Assembly (NCBI GenBank): GCA_002319815.1
Contig: DCFR01000008.1
Coordinates: 642-64,641 of the forward strand
DNA from: Megamonas sp. UBA1799
Lineage (GTDB): Bacteria; Bacillota; Negativicutes; Selenomonadales; Selenomonadaceae
Length of the DNA: 64,000 nucleotides
Reading direction: 5' to 3'
This document shows, piece by piece, positions 23,991-32,739 of the stretch. Every line of letters begins with the position of its first letter. Within the stretch, counting starts at the first letter, position 1. A program made the position numbers and the translations under genes. Under the pieces are notes generated by a model. The model was not told the DNA's origin and made no database searches. It worked only from the letters and a program-made list of their open reading frames with translations.

Positions 23991-24404
23991 ATGAAAATAG
24001 CAGTAACGTATGATTCTAATGGTCAGGTATTTCAGCATTTTGGCCAATCGCAGGCGTTTAAAGTTTATGAAGTCAAAGATAATAAAGTAGTCAGCAGCGA
24101 GGTCATCGGGACCAATGGACAGGGACACGGCGCTTTGGCCGGGTTGTTGGCCGCCGGCGGGATTACAGCGCTCATTTGCGGCGGCATTGGCGGCGGGGCA
24201 CAGCAGATGCTGGCTGGCGCCGGCATTACGCTCTATGCCGGTGTAAGCGGCAGCTGTGACGAGGCAGTTGCCGCTTTGCTGGCCGGAACGTTGTCGTATC
24301 AAACGGCAGCCAACTGTGATCATCATGGCCATGAGCACGGCGGCGAATGCGGCGGGCATAGTCATGGACAAGGCTGCGGCGACAATGGGCACGGGCGCGG
24401 CTGA
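23991..24404 (+). CDS. NifX/NifB-type dinitrogenase cofactor domain protein with His/Cys-rich tail
   Basis: A 137-residue protein of the dinitrogenase iron-molybdenum cofactor biosynthesis domain family (NifX, NafY, orange protein). The core (MKIAVTYDSNGQVFQHFGQS, then LICGGIGGGAQQMLAGAGI) spans residues 1-105. The last 32 residues are packed with His, Cys and Gly (CDHHGHEHGGECGGHSHGQG), a likely metal-binding tail. Together with the DUF134 and NBP35 genes it resembles the MrpORP clusters of sulfate reducers and other anaerobes. No nitrogenase genes are in the window, so a role in nitrogen fixation should not be assumed. Confidence 0.9.
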   Translation: MKIAVTYDSNGQVFQHFGQSQAFKVYEVKDNKVVSSEVIGTNGQGHGALAGLLAAGGITALICGGIGGGAQQMLAGAGITLYAGVSGSCDEAVAALLAGTLSYQTAANCDHHGHEHGGECGGHSHGQGCGDNGHGRG

Positions 24405-24411
24405 TGTATTG

Positions 24412-24458
24412 AAAAAAGACTGCGGTACGCCGGTAAAGGCGATGTCGCAGTCTTTTTT
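24412..24458. terminator. Bidirectional terminator between the NifX-like gene and the AraC gene
   Basis: A 13-bp perfect stem (24412-24424 with 24446-24458) has six A on one side and six T on the other, so it can terminate transcription from both directions. Confidence 0.85.
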
Positions 24459-24491
24459 GCGGGAAAATGCCGGGAGGCAGCGGTCGGATGG

Positions 24492-25346
24492 TCAAAGCTG
24501 CCGTTTACGGTATTCCAGCGGAGTACATTGAAACATGGCGCGAAAGGCGCGGGAGAAAGCGGAGTAATCGCGGAAGCCACAGGCATAGCAAAGTTCGGTC
24601 AGCGGCATGCTGCTCGTCAGCATCTGGCGCGCTTTTAAAAGGCGTTTGCTGATGATGTACTGGTGAATTCCATAGCCGGTGGCCGCTTTAAAACGGCGCA
24701 TGAGGTAGTAGCGGCTGAGATAGCTGACGGCGGCCAGATGGTCGATGGTGAGGTCTTCCGTCAGATGCGTCTGAATATAGCGGATTACAGGCTGGATTTT
24801 TCGGTCATAGCTGACACGGTGCAGCGGGTCGATGTCGCGGTTCTGAAGCGCTCGGTTGAGCAGGATCATGAATTCGACAAACAGCATTTCTATATAGAGT
24901 TCATTAGCAAAACCCTGCTGATGCGTGACTTGTTCCAGTTTTTCCATATGGAAGAGCAGATCGTGGCTTTTGCCCGGTGACAGGTGCATGACGCTGGAAT
25001 CGCCCGGCGGTGTCTGGAAGCACGCGGCCAGATCGCCGTCGGATTTGGTATAACGTTTCAAAAAAGCGGGGGAAACGTAGATGATAATGCGCTCATAGGG
25101 AAAATCCGGCTGCGGCTCCGGACGATGAATTTCTCCAGCCCGGACAAAGATGATATCGCGCGGCGCGAGCGGATAGGTCTTTCCTTCAATGCTGTAGCTG
25201 GCTTGTCCCTGAAGAAACAGGATGATTTTATGAAAATCATGGTAATGGAAAGGGATGCCCGTGAGCGGGGTATCGTTTAACCGAAAAATTTTGAAAGACG
25301 TGAGCAGATAGCCTTTTTTTTCGTAATTGTCTGCGTATATATTCAT
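24492..25346 (-). CDS. AraC-family transcriptional regulator
   Basis: A 284-residue regulator. The N-terminal half is a cupin-type sensing domain (PFHYHDFHKIILFLQGQASY, IIFVRAGEIHRPEP). The C-terminal 100 residues hold two helix-turn-helix units: LTIDHLAAVSYLSRYYLMRR, then PLTELCYACGFRDYSAFSRAF. It is transcribed towards the NifX-like gene and away from the DapF-like gene. The 116-base divergent spacer contains CACAAT (25397-25402) and ATTGTG (25420-25425) as an inverted pair, a possible operator. The signal molecule is unknown. Confidence 0.92.
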   Translation of the reverse strand: MNIYADNYEKKGYLLTSFKIFRLNDTPLTGIPFHYHDFHKIILFLQGQASYSIEGKTYPLAPRDIIFVRAGEIHRPEPQPDFPYERIIIYVSPAFLKRYTKSDGDLAACFQTPPGDSSVMHLSPGKSHDLLFHMEKLEQVTHQQGFANELYIEMLFVEFMILLNRALQNRDIDPLHRVSYDRKIQPVIRYIQTHLTEDLTIDHLAAVSYLSRYYLMRRFKAATGYGIHQYIISKRLLKARQMLTSSMPLTELCYACGFRDYSAFSRAFRAMFQCTPLEYRKRQL

Positions 25347-25462
25347 GGTGTAATCGCCTCAGATTGATTATAAAGCACTTTTTGCATTATGAACAGCACA
25401 ATTTACATTTTTTATGCATATTGTGTCTGCTATACTGGGGTTAATCAGGAAGCGGAGGCGTT

Positions 25463-25870
25463 ATGATGATGCGGTTACAAATTTTTTTACTGCAGGGGCA
25501 GGAATATATTGTCTGGGATCTGGCGGAGGGACCGCTGCCCGGTGCCGGCGGTATTTCTCTCTTGCTGGATCGTCGGCGGGGCGTCGGCGGCGATCAGCTG
25601 CTGTTGGTGCAGGAGGGGACGGCGCTGCGCGCGTTTACCGGGGATGGCCGGGAGATGCTGGTTCAGGGGGCGGCTTGCTTTGTCGCCGCCTGTTGGTGCG
25701 GCCGGCGGGGGCGCGAGACGGAAGCGGCGGCGCTGCTGCATCGGTTGGACGCTGCCGGACGGCGGCAGCTGGGTGCAGCCTCTCTGCAGCGCGCTGAACT
25801 TCATCTGACCGATTGTTTTTGCCGGCAATTACTGGGCGCAGATGAGGCGCGGCTGGCGGCTGTGGTATAA
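25463..25870 (+). CDS. Half-length diaminopimelate epimerase (DapF)-like protein, probably inactive
   Basis: A 135-residue protein with a faint likeness to the N-terminal domain of DapF. DRRRGVGGDQLLLV matches the DapF block around DRxxGIGADG, and FTGDGREMLVQGAACFVAA matches the region that holds the catalytic cysteine in GSEAEMCGNG. That cysteine is replaced (LVQG) and the second catalytic domain is absent, so epimerase activity is unlikely. The gene is intact, with GGAGGCG before ATG 25463, and is rich in G and C. It could be a decayed paralogue or a repurposed binding protein. The assignment is by eye and uncertain. Confidence 0.5.
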   Translation: MMMRLQIFLLQGQEYIVWDLAEGPLPGAGGISLLLDRRRGVGGDQLLLVQEGTALRAFTGDGREMLVQGAACFVAACWCGRRGRETEAAALLHRLDAAGRRQLGAASLQRAELHLTDCFCRQLLGADEARLAAVV

Positions 25871-26007
25871 AATGGGCGGCGGCAGTCCGTACGGCCGATC
25901 TTTTGGCCGACTTAAACCGGTCGTTGTCTTAAGTTTTTCCCGAGAACGTTCGACATATATAGTAGAGCATACGTATTTATGTGGAATAGTAACAAGGATG
26001 TGATGAG

Positions 26008-27006
26008 ATGTTCGAGGGAATCGGTAAGCTCGGATCGTATCTGCAGCAGCGGAATTTGCAGTTTCAGGCGAATTACAAGATCTCTACGGGGCAGCAGTTC
26101 CGGACGGCGGCGGAGATCAAGCATGATTACCGGCAGCAGATGGTGCAGAATGTCAAGGCGTCCCGTGATCAAGCGAATCAGCTGCATACGGCTTTTATTA
26201 AGCAGGAGCTTATGAATGGCCGGGAATTGTCAGATGAGGAAATGCGATTTTTAAAGGAGCAGGATCCGGCGCTGTATGAAAAGGCAAAAAAAGCGCAGGA
26301 TGCTCGGGAAGAATTGCGCCGCGAGCTGAAGCGCTGTAAGACGCAGGCGCAGGCGCAGCAGGCGGTGGTACGGGCGGCGATGAAAGTTTCCAGCGAGGCG
26401 GCATCGGAGCTGTCGTCCGGGCAGGCAATGACCGCAGGAGGCGGCGCTGCGGGCGGCAGTTCATCGGCAGCGCCGATGACGGCCAGCGGGAAATCGGCAG
26501 CCGCGATGGATGCGGGCAGTGTATCGGCGGCAATCGGAACGGCGGCCAATACCGGAATACAGGCTGCCGCGCCTATGTCTGCCGGCGAGGTATCAGGGAG
26601 CCCGACGGCAGGGGGCTCAGAAATAGCGGCTGCGGGTTTAGGGACGGCTGCTTCGGCAGCGGTTCCGGCGAGCGGGCTTGCCGCCGGGGCAGCCGGTGCC
26701 ATGGAACCAACTGCCAATGGAAGTGCCGGATCGGCAGAAAATGTGGCTGGTGTTGGTGCTGGCAGTGCGGCGCCGGGCAGCGATACGGAGCTGCTGCTGA
26801 TGAAGCTGCGGGCGCTGCAGGATGAATGGCTGAAGTATTCCAGCCGTAAGGAATACGACGAGATGCCTTTTGATGAAACGGAACGGATAAAACGTGCCCA
26901 CGGGGAAACAACAACGGCCGTTCGGACGCATTCCGGTGTGTTGGCCGCCTATCTGGATCAGCAGACGCAGCCGCGCATGGTTGTGGTTGATACAAAAATT
27001 AAATAA
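26008..27006 (+). CDS. Hypothetical Ala/Gly-rich protein with helical ends
   Basis: A 332-residue protein of unknown family. Residues 1-120 are strongly helical, with long charged and glutamine-rich runs (ELRRELKRCKTQAQAQQAVV) likely to form a coiled coil. Residues about 135-255 are low-complexity Ala/Gly/Ser, and the last 75 are again ordered (ELLLMKLRALQDEWLKYSSR). No signal peptide is seen. The composition of the middle part suggests a flexible linker between two interaction domains, as in scaffold or surface-layer-associated proteins. A terminator follows. Confidence 0.65.
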   Translation: MFEGIGKLGSYLQQRNLQFQANYKISTGQQFRTAAEIKHDYRQQMVQNVKASRDQANQLHTAFIKQELMNGRELSDEEMRFLKEQDPALYEKAKKAQDAREELRRELKRCKTQAQAQQAVVRAAMKVSSEAASELSSGQAMTAGGGAAGGSSSAAPMTASGKSAAAMDAGSVSAAIGTAANTGIQAAAPMSAGEVSGSPTAGGSEIAAAGLGTAASAAVPASGLAAGAAGAMEPTANGSAGSAENVAGVGAGSAAPGSDTELLLMKLRALQDEWLKYSSRKEYDEMPFDETERIKRAHGETTTAVRTHSGVLAAYLDQQTQPRMVVVDTKIK

Positions 27007-27018
27007 AAAGTTTACTGA

Positions 27019-27053
27019 AGAGAATTTCCCGAACAAGGAGATTCTCTTTTTTT
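27019..27053 (+). terminator. Rho-independent terminator
   Basis: An 11-bp stem (27019-27029 with 27037-27047, one G-U pair) is followed by seven T. Confidence 0.85.
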
Positions 27054-27102
27054 CTCGAATCCTATTATAGTAAAAGAAAAATGACGAACAGAAGGGATGG
27101 AT

Positions 27103-28173
27103 ATGATGAAACAATACAAAGTTGCGGTTATCGCCGGCGACGGCATTGGGCCGGAAGTGCTTGCTGAGGGAATTAAGGTCCTGGAGGCGGTGGCTCGTCT
27201 GGATGGGAAATTCTCAGTAGAGTTTACACATTTCCCCTGGGGTTGTCAGTATTATCTCCAGCATGGAAAGATGATGGATGAGGATGGGCTGGAACAGCTC
27301 AAGGGATTTGATGCCATATATCTTGGCGCCGTGGGCTATCCCGGTGTTCCGGATAATGTGTCATTGGGCGGACTGCTGCTGCAAATCCGCCGCGGCTTCG
27401 ACCAGTATATCAACCTGCGGCCGGTGAAGCTGCTGCAGGGAGCGCCTTGCCCGCTCACGGGAATTCATCCCGGCGATATCGATATGACGGTTGTCCGCGA
27501 GAACAGCGAGGGGGAATACGCCAATGTCGGCGCGCGTCTCTATCCGGGGACTCCGCAGGAGATGGCGCTGCAGACCAGCGTTTTTTCACGCAAAGGGACA
27601 GAACGGGTTATCCGCTATGCTTATGAGCTGGCGAAAAAAGAGCACAAGACGCTTACAAGCATCAGCAAGGGTAATGCTCTGGGCTATTCCATGGTTTTCT
27701 GGGATCAGATTTTTAAAGAAGTCGGACAGGACTATCCGGAAGTTCAGACGTATTCGCTGCTCGTAGATGCGGCTAGCATGTTTTTTGTCAAAGATCCACA
27801 GCGCTTTCAAATCGTTGTGGCATCTAATCTTTTCGGCGATATCCTCACCGATCTGGGAGCGGCGATTGCGGGCGGCATGGGACTGGCTGCCGGAGCCAAT
27901 CTGAATCCGGAAAAGAAATTCCCGTCCATGTTTGAGCCAATTCACGGATCGGCGCCGGATATTGCGGGTCAGGGGATATCCGACCCGCTGGCCAGCATCT
28001 GGGCTGTGAGCCAGATGCTGGATGACTGGGGTGAGACTGGCTGGGGGCAGCAGGTGCTGCAGGCCATTGAAACCCTGCTGATCGAGAAAAAGACGCTGAC
28101 GCCGGATCTGGGGGGCACCGCTAAAACGAGTGACATCGGGCCGGCGATTGTTTCCCTGCTGGAGGCCAGATAA
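27103..28173 (+). CDS. Tartrate/D-malate dehydrogenase (decarboxylating), IPMDH family
   Basis: About 356 residues of the isocitrate/isopropylmalate dehydrogenase family, closest by eye to tartrate dehydrogenase/D-malate dehydrogenase (TtuC/DmlA). Motifs include GDGIGPEVLAEG, FPWGCQYYLQHGKMMDEDGL (typical of the tartrate group), VRENSEGEYANVG, the metal-binding aspartates in NLFGDILTDLGAA, and EPIHGSAPDIAGQG. It would oxidise D-malate or tartrate to pyruvate or related acids with NAD and a divalent metal. ATGs at 27097, 27103 and 27106 are in frame; 27103 or 27106 gives better spacing from GAAGGG. The gene is monocistronic, between two terminators. Confidence 0.88.
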   Translation: MMKQYKVAVIAGDGIGPEVLAEGIKVLEAVARLDGKFSVEFTHFPWGCQYYLQHGKMMDEDGLEQLKGFDAIYLGAVGYPGVPDNVSLGGLLLQIRRGFDQYINLRPVKLLQGAPCPLTGIHPGDIDMTVVRENSEGEYANVGARLYPGTPQEMALQTSVFSRKGTERVIRYAYELAKKEHKTLTSISKGNALGYSMVFWDQIFKEVGQDYPEVQTYSLLVDAASMFFVKDPQRFQIVVASNLFGDILTDLGAAIAGGMGLAAGANLNPEKKFPSMFEPIHGSAPDIAGQGISDPLASIWAVSQMLDDWGETGWGQQVLQAIETLLIEKKTLTPDLGGTAKTSDIGPAIVSLLEAR

Positions 28174-28251
28174 ATTTACTGGCCCGCTTTTACGAACCGC
28201 CGATAGAGGCGGGCGTATCAGGGCCGGTTAGGCATTGGGATAAAATAACCG

Positions 28252-28306
28252 AAAGCTGTCGGGCGATACGGGAGAAAATCTCGTGTTTTGCGTTGACAGC
28301 TTTTTG
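28252..28306 (+). terminator. Terminator of the tartrate/D-malate dehydrogenase gene
   Basis: AAAGCTGTC (28252-28260) pairs with GACAGCTTT (28295-28303). An inner stem (ACGGGAGA with TCTCGT) forms within the loop and a T-run follows. Its right arm overlaps the purE promoter. Confidence 0.65.
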
Positions 28307-28321
28307 TTATTTCTGTATCAT
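28293..28321 (+). promoter_or_regulatory. Promoter of the pur operon
   Basis: TTGACA (28293-28298) and TATCAT (28316-28321) are 17 bases apart, leaving a leader of only about 45 bases before purE. No purine riboswitch is present in so short a leader. Confidence 0.75.
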
Positions 28322-28372
28322 GTATGGTGGAGTATTATTTGATAGAGAAATTCTTTAGGAGATGATTGTTTC

Positions 28373-28858
28373 ATGAAAGTGGCGATCGTAATAGGCAGTG
28401 ATTCCGACTGGCCGATTATGAAACCAGCGGTGGAGATTTTGAAGCAGTTTGATATTGCTTCAGAAGTTGTGGTGGCATCGGCGCACCGCACTCCGGCCAA
28501 GGTGCGTGATTTTGTTTTGTCAGCGCCGGAGCATGGTATCGGCGCGTTTATTTCGGCTGCGGGGATGGCGGCGCATTTGGGCGGCGTCATTGCGAGCTAT
28601 ACGACTTTGCCGGTCATCGGCGTGCCGATTAATGCGACTTCTTTGAACGGCATGGATGCTCTTTTGAGCACGGTTCAGATGCCGCCGGGGATTCCGGTTG
28701 CCACGATGGCAATCAACGGAGCGAAGAATGCCGCGCTGTTTGCCGTTGAGATCTTTGCGGTTGCCGATGCGGATCTGCAGAAGAAGCTCAAGGCTTATAG
28801 GGAGAAGCTGGCGGCGGAAGTAGATAAGAAGGCGGCTCATGTGGCGGCCCAGCTTTGA
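28373..28858 (+). CDS. purE: N5-carboxyaminoimidazole ribonucleotide mutase
   Basis: A 161-residue PurE, which moves the carboxyl group in purine synthesis to give CAIR. It shows GSDSDWPIMKPAVEIL, the catalytic SAHRTP (residues about 42-47), and SAAGMAAHLGGVIAS with the conserved histidine. It is the first gene of the purine operon. No purK is present in the window, so this may be the type that uses CO2 directly, or purK lies elsewhere. Confidence 0.97.
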   Translation: MKVAIVIGSDSDWPIMKPAVEILKQFDIASEVVVASAHRTPAKVRDFVLSAPEHGIGAFISAAGMAAHLGGVIASYTTLPVIGVPINATSLNGMDALLSTVQMPPGIPVATMAINGAKNAALFAVEIFAVADADLQKKLKAYREKLAAEVDKKAAHVAAQL

Positions 28859-28940
28859 TTGGCAGAGCGCACTGGTTTTCACGAAGCAAGGCAATAGAGA
28901 AATAGCTGTTTGACAGACTGATGGGGGAAGAAAGAAAAGA

Positions 28941-30371
28941 ATGATAGAAATCGAATCCAATCACTGGAAGGAAGAGTGCGGCGTTTACGGCGTTTATTCT
29001 CATGATGAAGATGTATCGGCGATGACATATCTCGGGCTGTATGCGCTGCAGCATCGCGGGCAGGAAAGCGCGGGGATCGCGATTACGGATGGCGCCTGGA
29101 TGGATGTTACGCGCGGCATGGGCCTTGTAAACGAGGTGTTCCGCCATCAGGTTCCGCATATGGATAATCAGTATATCGCCATTGGGCACGTTCGCTATTC
29201 GACAACGGGTTCCAGCCTTTTGGCAAACACGCAGCCGCTGATCGTAAATTATGCCGGAGGCAAGATCAGTCTGGCCCATAACGGTAATCTGACCAATGCG
29301 GCCGAGATCCGACATGATTTGGAACAAAAGGGAACAATTTTCCAGACGTCGATTGATTCTGAGGTGTTTGTGAATCTTATCGCCCGTTCGCGCAAGGCAA
29401 CGGTTGAAGATAAGATCATGGAGAGCTTGCTGCAGATCAAGGGGGCATACTGCCTCACAATCATGACCGAGACAAAGCTCATCGGCGTACGCGATCCGCA
29501 AGGTTTTCGGCCTCTTTGCATCGGCAAACTCGATGATGCCTGGATCCTTTCTTCGGAAAGCTGCGGGCTGGATGTCGTGGGGGCTGAGTTCGTGCGGGAT
29601 GTGGAGCCGGGCGAGATGGTTGTCATTGATGAGCATGGCTTGACTTCATATCATTTTGCCAAGGAAACGCAGCGTGCTTCCTGTATTTTCGAGTATATTT
29701 ATTTTGCCCGGCCGGACTCGGTCATCGATGGGCAGAGTGTGCATGATGCGCGTTTTATGATGGGCCGCATGCTGGCGCGTGAGAGCCAGTACAAGGGCGA
29801 TGTCGTGATTTCGGTGCCGGATTCCGGGACGACGGCAGCTACGGGATATGCTTACGAGTCGGGGATTCCATTTGTAGAGGGCCTGATCAAGAATCGGTAT
29901 ATCGGGCGTACATTTATCCAGCCAACGCAGAAGAAACGGGATACGGCGGTAAAATTGAAGCTGAATGCGATTCGCTCCGCGGTTGAGGGCAAGTCGGTGA
30001 TCATGGTGGACGATTCCATTGTGCGCGGCACGACCAGCGGCAAAATTGTGAAGATGCTGCGCAGCGCCGGCGCCAAGGCTGTGCATATGTGCGTGAGCTC
30101 GCCTCCCATCGGCTACCCGTGTTTTTATGGCATCGATACTTCGGTGCGCAAGGAATTGATTGCGGCGACCAAGACGGTGGAGGAGATTCGCGAGTATATT
30201 CAGGCGGATTCGCTGCATTTTCTTTCAATTGAAGGGCTCAAGCAGTGCGTTTCGGCCGTGCGTGCCGATGATATGTGCTATGCTTGTTTCAATAGCGCTT
30301 ACCCCATCCGGCAGGGAGATATTCCGACGGGGTCGGACAAGTATGTGTTTGAACAGGGAAAAAAGAAATAA
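28941..30371 (+). CDS. purF: Amidophosphoribosyltransferase
   Basis: A 476-residue PurF, catalysing the first committed step of purine synthesis (PRPP plus glutamine to phosphoribosylamine). The N-terminal glutaminase has a 12-residue propeptide followed by the nucleophile Cys13 (EECGVYG), then LQHRGQESAGI. The PRPP-binding loop is VIMVDDSIVRGTTSG. A C-terminal CYACF and other cysteines suggest the Bacillus-type enzyme with an Fe-S cluster. It follows purE after 82 bases. Confidence 0.97.
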   Translation: MIEIESNHWKEECGVYGVYSHDEDVSAMTYLGLYALQHRGQESAGIAITDGAWMDVTRGMGLVNEVFRHQVPHMDNQYIAIGHVRYSTTGSSLLANTQPLIVNYAGGKISLAHNGNLTNAAEIRHDLEQKGTIFQTSIDSEVFVNLIARSRKATVEDKIMESLLQIKGAYCLTIMTETKLIGVRDPQGFRPLCIGKLDDAWILSSESCGLDVVGAEFVRDVEPGEMVVIDEHGLTSYHFAKETQRASCIFEYIYFARPDSVIDGQSVHDARFMMGRMLARESQYKGDVVISVPDSGTTAATGYAYESGIPFVEGLIKNRYIGRTFIQPTQKKRDTAVKLKLNAIRSAVEGKSVIMVDDSIVRGTTSGKIVKMLRSAGAKAVHMCVSSPPIGYPCFYGIDTSVRKELIAATKTVEEIREYIQADSLHFLSIEGLKQCVSAVRADDMCYACFNSAYPIRQGDIPTGSDKYVFEQGKKK

Positions 30372-30382
30372 CGTGCCTTTAA

Positions 30383-30417
30383 CATTATCCATAACACAGT
30401 TGTTGTTATGGATAATG
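30383..30417 (+). repeat. Perfect 13-bp inverted repeat between purF and purM
   Basis: CATTATCCATAAC (30383-30395) and GTTATGGATAATG (30405-30417) enclose a 9-base loop. No T-run follows, so it is not a standard terminator. In the operon transcript it could stabilise or separate the purF and purM messages. Confidence 0.7.
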
Positions 30418-30448
30418 GCATATATAACACTTTGTAATGGAGGTAAAT

Positions 30449-31501
30449 ATGGAGAAGAAACTCACGTACCGGGATGCCGGAGTGGATATTGATGCCGGCA
30501 ATTATTCGGTATCACTGATTAAGGATAGTGTGAAGGCGACATATCGGCCGGAGGTGCTGGGCGATCTGGGCGGCTTTGGCGGGCTGTTTGCCCTGCAGAG
30601 CGCTAAATATAAGGAGCCGGTGCTTGTCTCGGGAACGGATGGCGTCGGAACAAAACTGCGGCTGGCTTTTATGCTGGACAAGCATGATACGATCGGTCAG
30701 GATGCCGTAGCCATGTGCGTCAATGATATTCTCGTACAGGGTGCGGAGCCGTTGTTTTTCCTTGATTATCTTGCCGTAGGCAAGCTGCTGCCGGAGCAGG
30801 TGGCTTCGGTGGTAAAAGGCGTGGCGGGAGCGTGCCGGGAATCCGGCTGCGCTTTGATCGGCGGCGAAACAGCCGAGATGCACGGGTTTTATCCGGAAGG
30901 CGAATATGATATTGCCGGCTTTGCGGTGGGCGTGGTTGAGAAGTCAAAGATCATTACCAGCGAGCGGGTGCAGGAAGGCGATGTACTGCTGGGGCTGCCG
31001 TCATCCGGACTCCATTCCAATGGTTTTTCGCTCGTGCGCAAGATTTGCTTTGAGGTCAAGGGCTTCAAGGGCGATGAGTATATTGACGAGTTAGGCCGGA
31101 CGATCGGCGAGGAACTTTTGACGCCGACGCGGCTATATCCGCGCGTGTGCCTGCCGTTGATTGAAAAATTTGCCATTCACGGTATGGCTCATATCACGGG
31201 CGGCGGTTTCTATGACAATATTCCGCGCGCGCTGCCGGAAGGTATGGGCGTTGAGGTCGATGCCGGCGCTTGGTCGGTGCCGCCGATTTTCCGCTTGCTG
31301 CAAAGCTGGGGCAATGTGGATTGGAAGGAAATGTACCGTACTTTTAATATGGGAATCGGCATGGTGATTTTGGCGGCTCCGGATGAGGCGAAAAAAATCG
31401 GCGCCGCCCTGTCGGCGGCTGGCGAACCCTACTATACGATGGGCCGGGTCGTAAAAGGCGAACATGCCGTGACGATCAAAGGCGGCGTATTCCATGAATA
31501 A
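30449..31501 (+). CDS. purM: Phosphoribosylformylglycinamidine cyclo-ligase (AIR synthetase)
   Basis: A 350-residue PurM, which closes the imidazole ring using ATP. It begins [20 protein letters not shown] and contains [46 protein letters not shown] and [19 protein letters not shown] 30449 follows GGAGG. An in-frame ATG at 30437 overlaps that ribosome-binding site and is rejected. It overlaps purN by 8 bases. Confidence 0.97.
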   Translation: MEKKLTYRDAGVDIDAGNYSVSLIKDSVKATYRPEVLGDLGGFGGLFALQSAKYKEPVLVSGTDGVGTKLRLAFMLDKHDTIGQDAVAMCVNDILVQGAEPLFFLDYLAVGKLLPEQVASVVKGVAGACRESGCALIGGETAEMHGFYPEGEYDIAGFAVGVVEKSKIITSERVQEGDVLLGLPSSGLHSNGFSLVRKICFEVKGFKGDEYIDELGRTIGEELLTPTRLYPRVCLPLIEKFAIHGMAHITGGGFYDNIPRALPEGMGVEVDAGAWSVPPIFRLLQSWGNVDWKEMYRTFNMGIGMVILAAPDEAKKIGAALSAAGEPYYTMGRVVKGEHAVTIKGGVFHE

Positions 31502-32105
31502 ACCGGTGCTGGGGGTTCTCTGTTCCGGGAGAGGGACAAATCTGCAGTCGATTATAGCCGCTGCGGAGAGCGGGCAGATTCCAGCCGCCATTGGGCTGGT
31601 GATCACGGACAAGCCGGAGGCCAAAGCGTTGGAGCGCGCCGCGCAGGCGGGCATTCCGCATATCTGCGTAGACCGTAAGCGCTGTGCCAGCCGGCAGGAA
31701 TTCGAGGAGAAACTAGCGGCCAGCCTTAAGGAACATGGCGTGACGCTGGTTATCCTTGCGGGCTTTATGCGCATACTGAGCCCTTATTTTGTACGGGAAT
31801 TTTCCGGGCGGATCATGAACATTCATCCATCGCTGCTGCCGTCTTTTGGCGGCGCACATGCGCATCGCGATGTGCTGGCTTACGGGGTCAAGGTATCAGG
31901 CTGCACGATTCACTTCGTTGATGAGGGGATGGACAGCGGCCCAATTATTCTGCAGGCAGCGGTGCCGGTCGCGGATGATGATACGGAAGATACTCTGGCG
32001 GCGCGCGTATTGGAGCAGGAGCATGTTTTGTATCCGAAAGCAATTGAGCTTTATTTGAAAGGCCGGCTGGTGACTGAGGGTCGGCATGTCAGAATAAAAT
32101 CATAA
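31494..32105 (+). CDS. purN: Phosphoribosylglycinamide formyltransferase
   Basis: A 203-residue folate-dependent GAR transformylase. It has [14 protein letters not shown] at the N-terminus, the catalytic region [20 protein letters not shown] with the conserved HPSLLP, and [17 protein letters not shown] with the active-site Asp. It starts within the purM stop region, so the two are translationally coupled. Confidence 0.97.
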   Translation: MNKPVLGVLCSGRGTNLQSIIAAAESGQIPAAIGLVITDKPEAKALERAAQAGIPHICVDRKRCASRQEFEEKLAASLKEHGVTLVILAGFMRILSPYFVREFSGRIMNIHPSLLPSFGGAHAHRDVLAYGVKVSGCTIHFVDEGMDSGPIILQAAVPVADDDTEDTLAARVLEQEHVLYPKAIELYLKGRLVTEGRHVRIKS

Positions 32106-32125
32106 GAGAAAAGGCGGGGATTGTA

Positions 32126-32719
32126 ATGAAAATCAAGCGAGCGTTAGTCAGTGTATCAGACAAAAAAGGCGTTGTTGAGTTTGCACGCAAGCTCCATGCA
32201 GCTGGGGTGGAGATCGTTTCTACCGGCGGAACGATGAAGGCGATTAAAGAGGCAGGGATTCCGGTCATGTACGTGAGCGATGTCACCGGCTTTCCGGAAA
32301 TTATGGACGGGCGGGTCAAGACGCTGAATCCGTATATTCATGGCGGAATATTGGCTGTGCGGGACAATCCGGCGCATGTGCAGGCGATGAAAGAACATAA
32401 AATCACGCCGATTGATCTGGTAGTCGTGAATTTGTATCCGTTTCAGGCGACGATTGCCCGTTCGGATGTCAAGCTGGCAGAGGCCATTGAGAACATTGAT
32501 ATTGGCGGACCGGCAATGATCCGGGCGGCGGCAAAAAATTTCAAGTTTGTGACGGTCGTTACCAATCCGGCGCGCTATGATCAGATTGCCGGGGCCATTC
32601 TCAAAGAGGGATGTGTCAGCGGCATGATGCGCATGCAGCTGGCACAGGAAGCTTTCCAGCATACGGCAGAATACGATGCTTGTATTCAGGGATATTTGAA
32701 GGAACAAATCAATAAATGA
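32126..32719 (+). CDS. purH: Standalone IMP cyclohydrolase (N-terminal half of PurH)
   Basis: Only 197 residues, against about 510 for bifunctional PurH. All of it matches the N-terminal MGS-like IMP cyclohydrolase domain: [53 protein letters not shown] and [17 protein letters not shown]. The AICAR transformylase half is absent, and the frame stops cleanly before purD with no leftover downstream sequence. This is a genuine single-domain gene rather than a truncation by frameshift. The transformylase step must be supplied by a separate gene elsewhere (a standalone AICARFT or PurP). Confidence 0.92.
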   Translation: MKIKRALVSVSDKKGVVEFARKLHAAGVEIVSTGGTMKAIKEAGIPVMYVSDVTGFPEIMDGRVKTLNPYIHGGILAVRDNPAHVQAMKEHKITPIDLVVVNLYPFQATIARSDVKLAEAIENIDIGGPAMIRAAAKNFKFVTVVTNPARYDQIAGAILKEGCVSGMMRMQLAQEAFQHTAEYDACIQGYLKEQINK

Positions 32720-32739
32720 AATAAAGGAAGGCTGGAATC

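Noticed and set aside
23991..24404. Nitrogen fixation from the NifX-like protein
   Set aside because: The domain is common in MrpORP-type clusters of anaerobes, and no nif structural genes are nearby.
28174..28372. Purine riboswitch before purE
   Set aside because: The transcript from the TTGACA/TATCAT promoter has only about 45 bases before purE, and no purine aptamer core was found.
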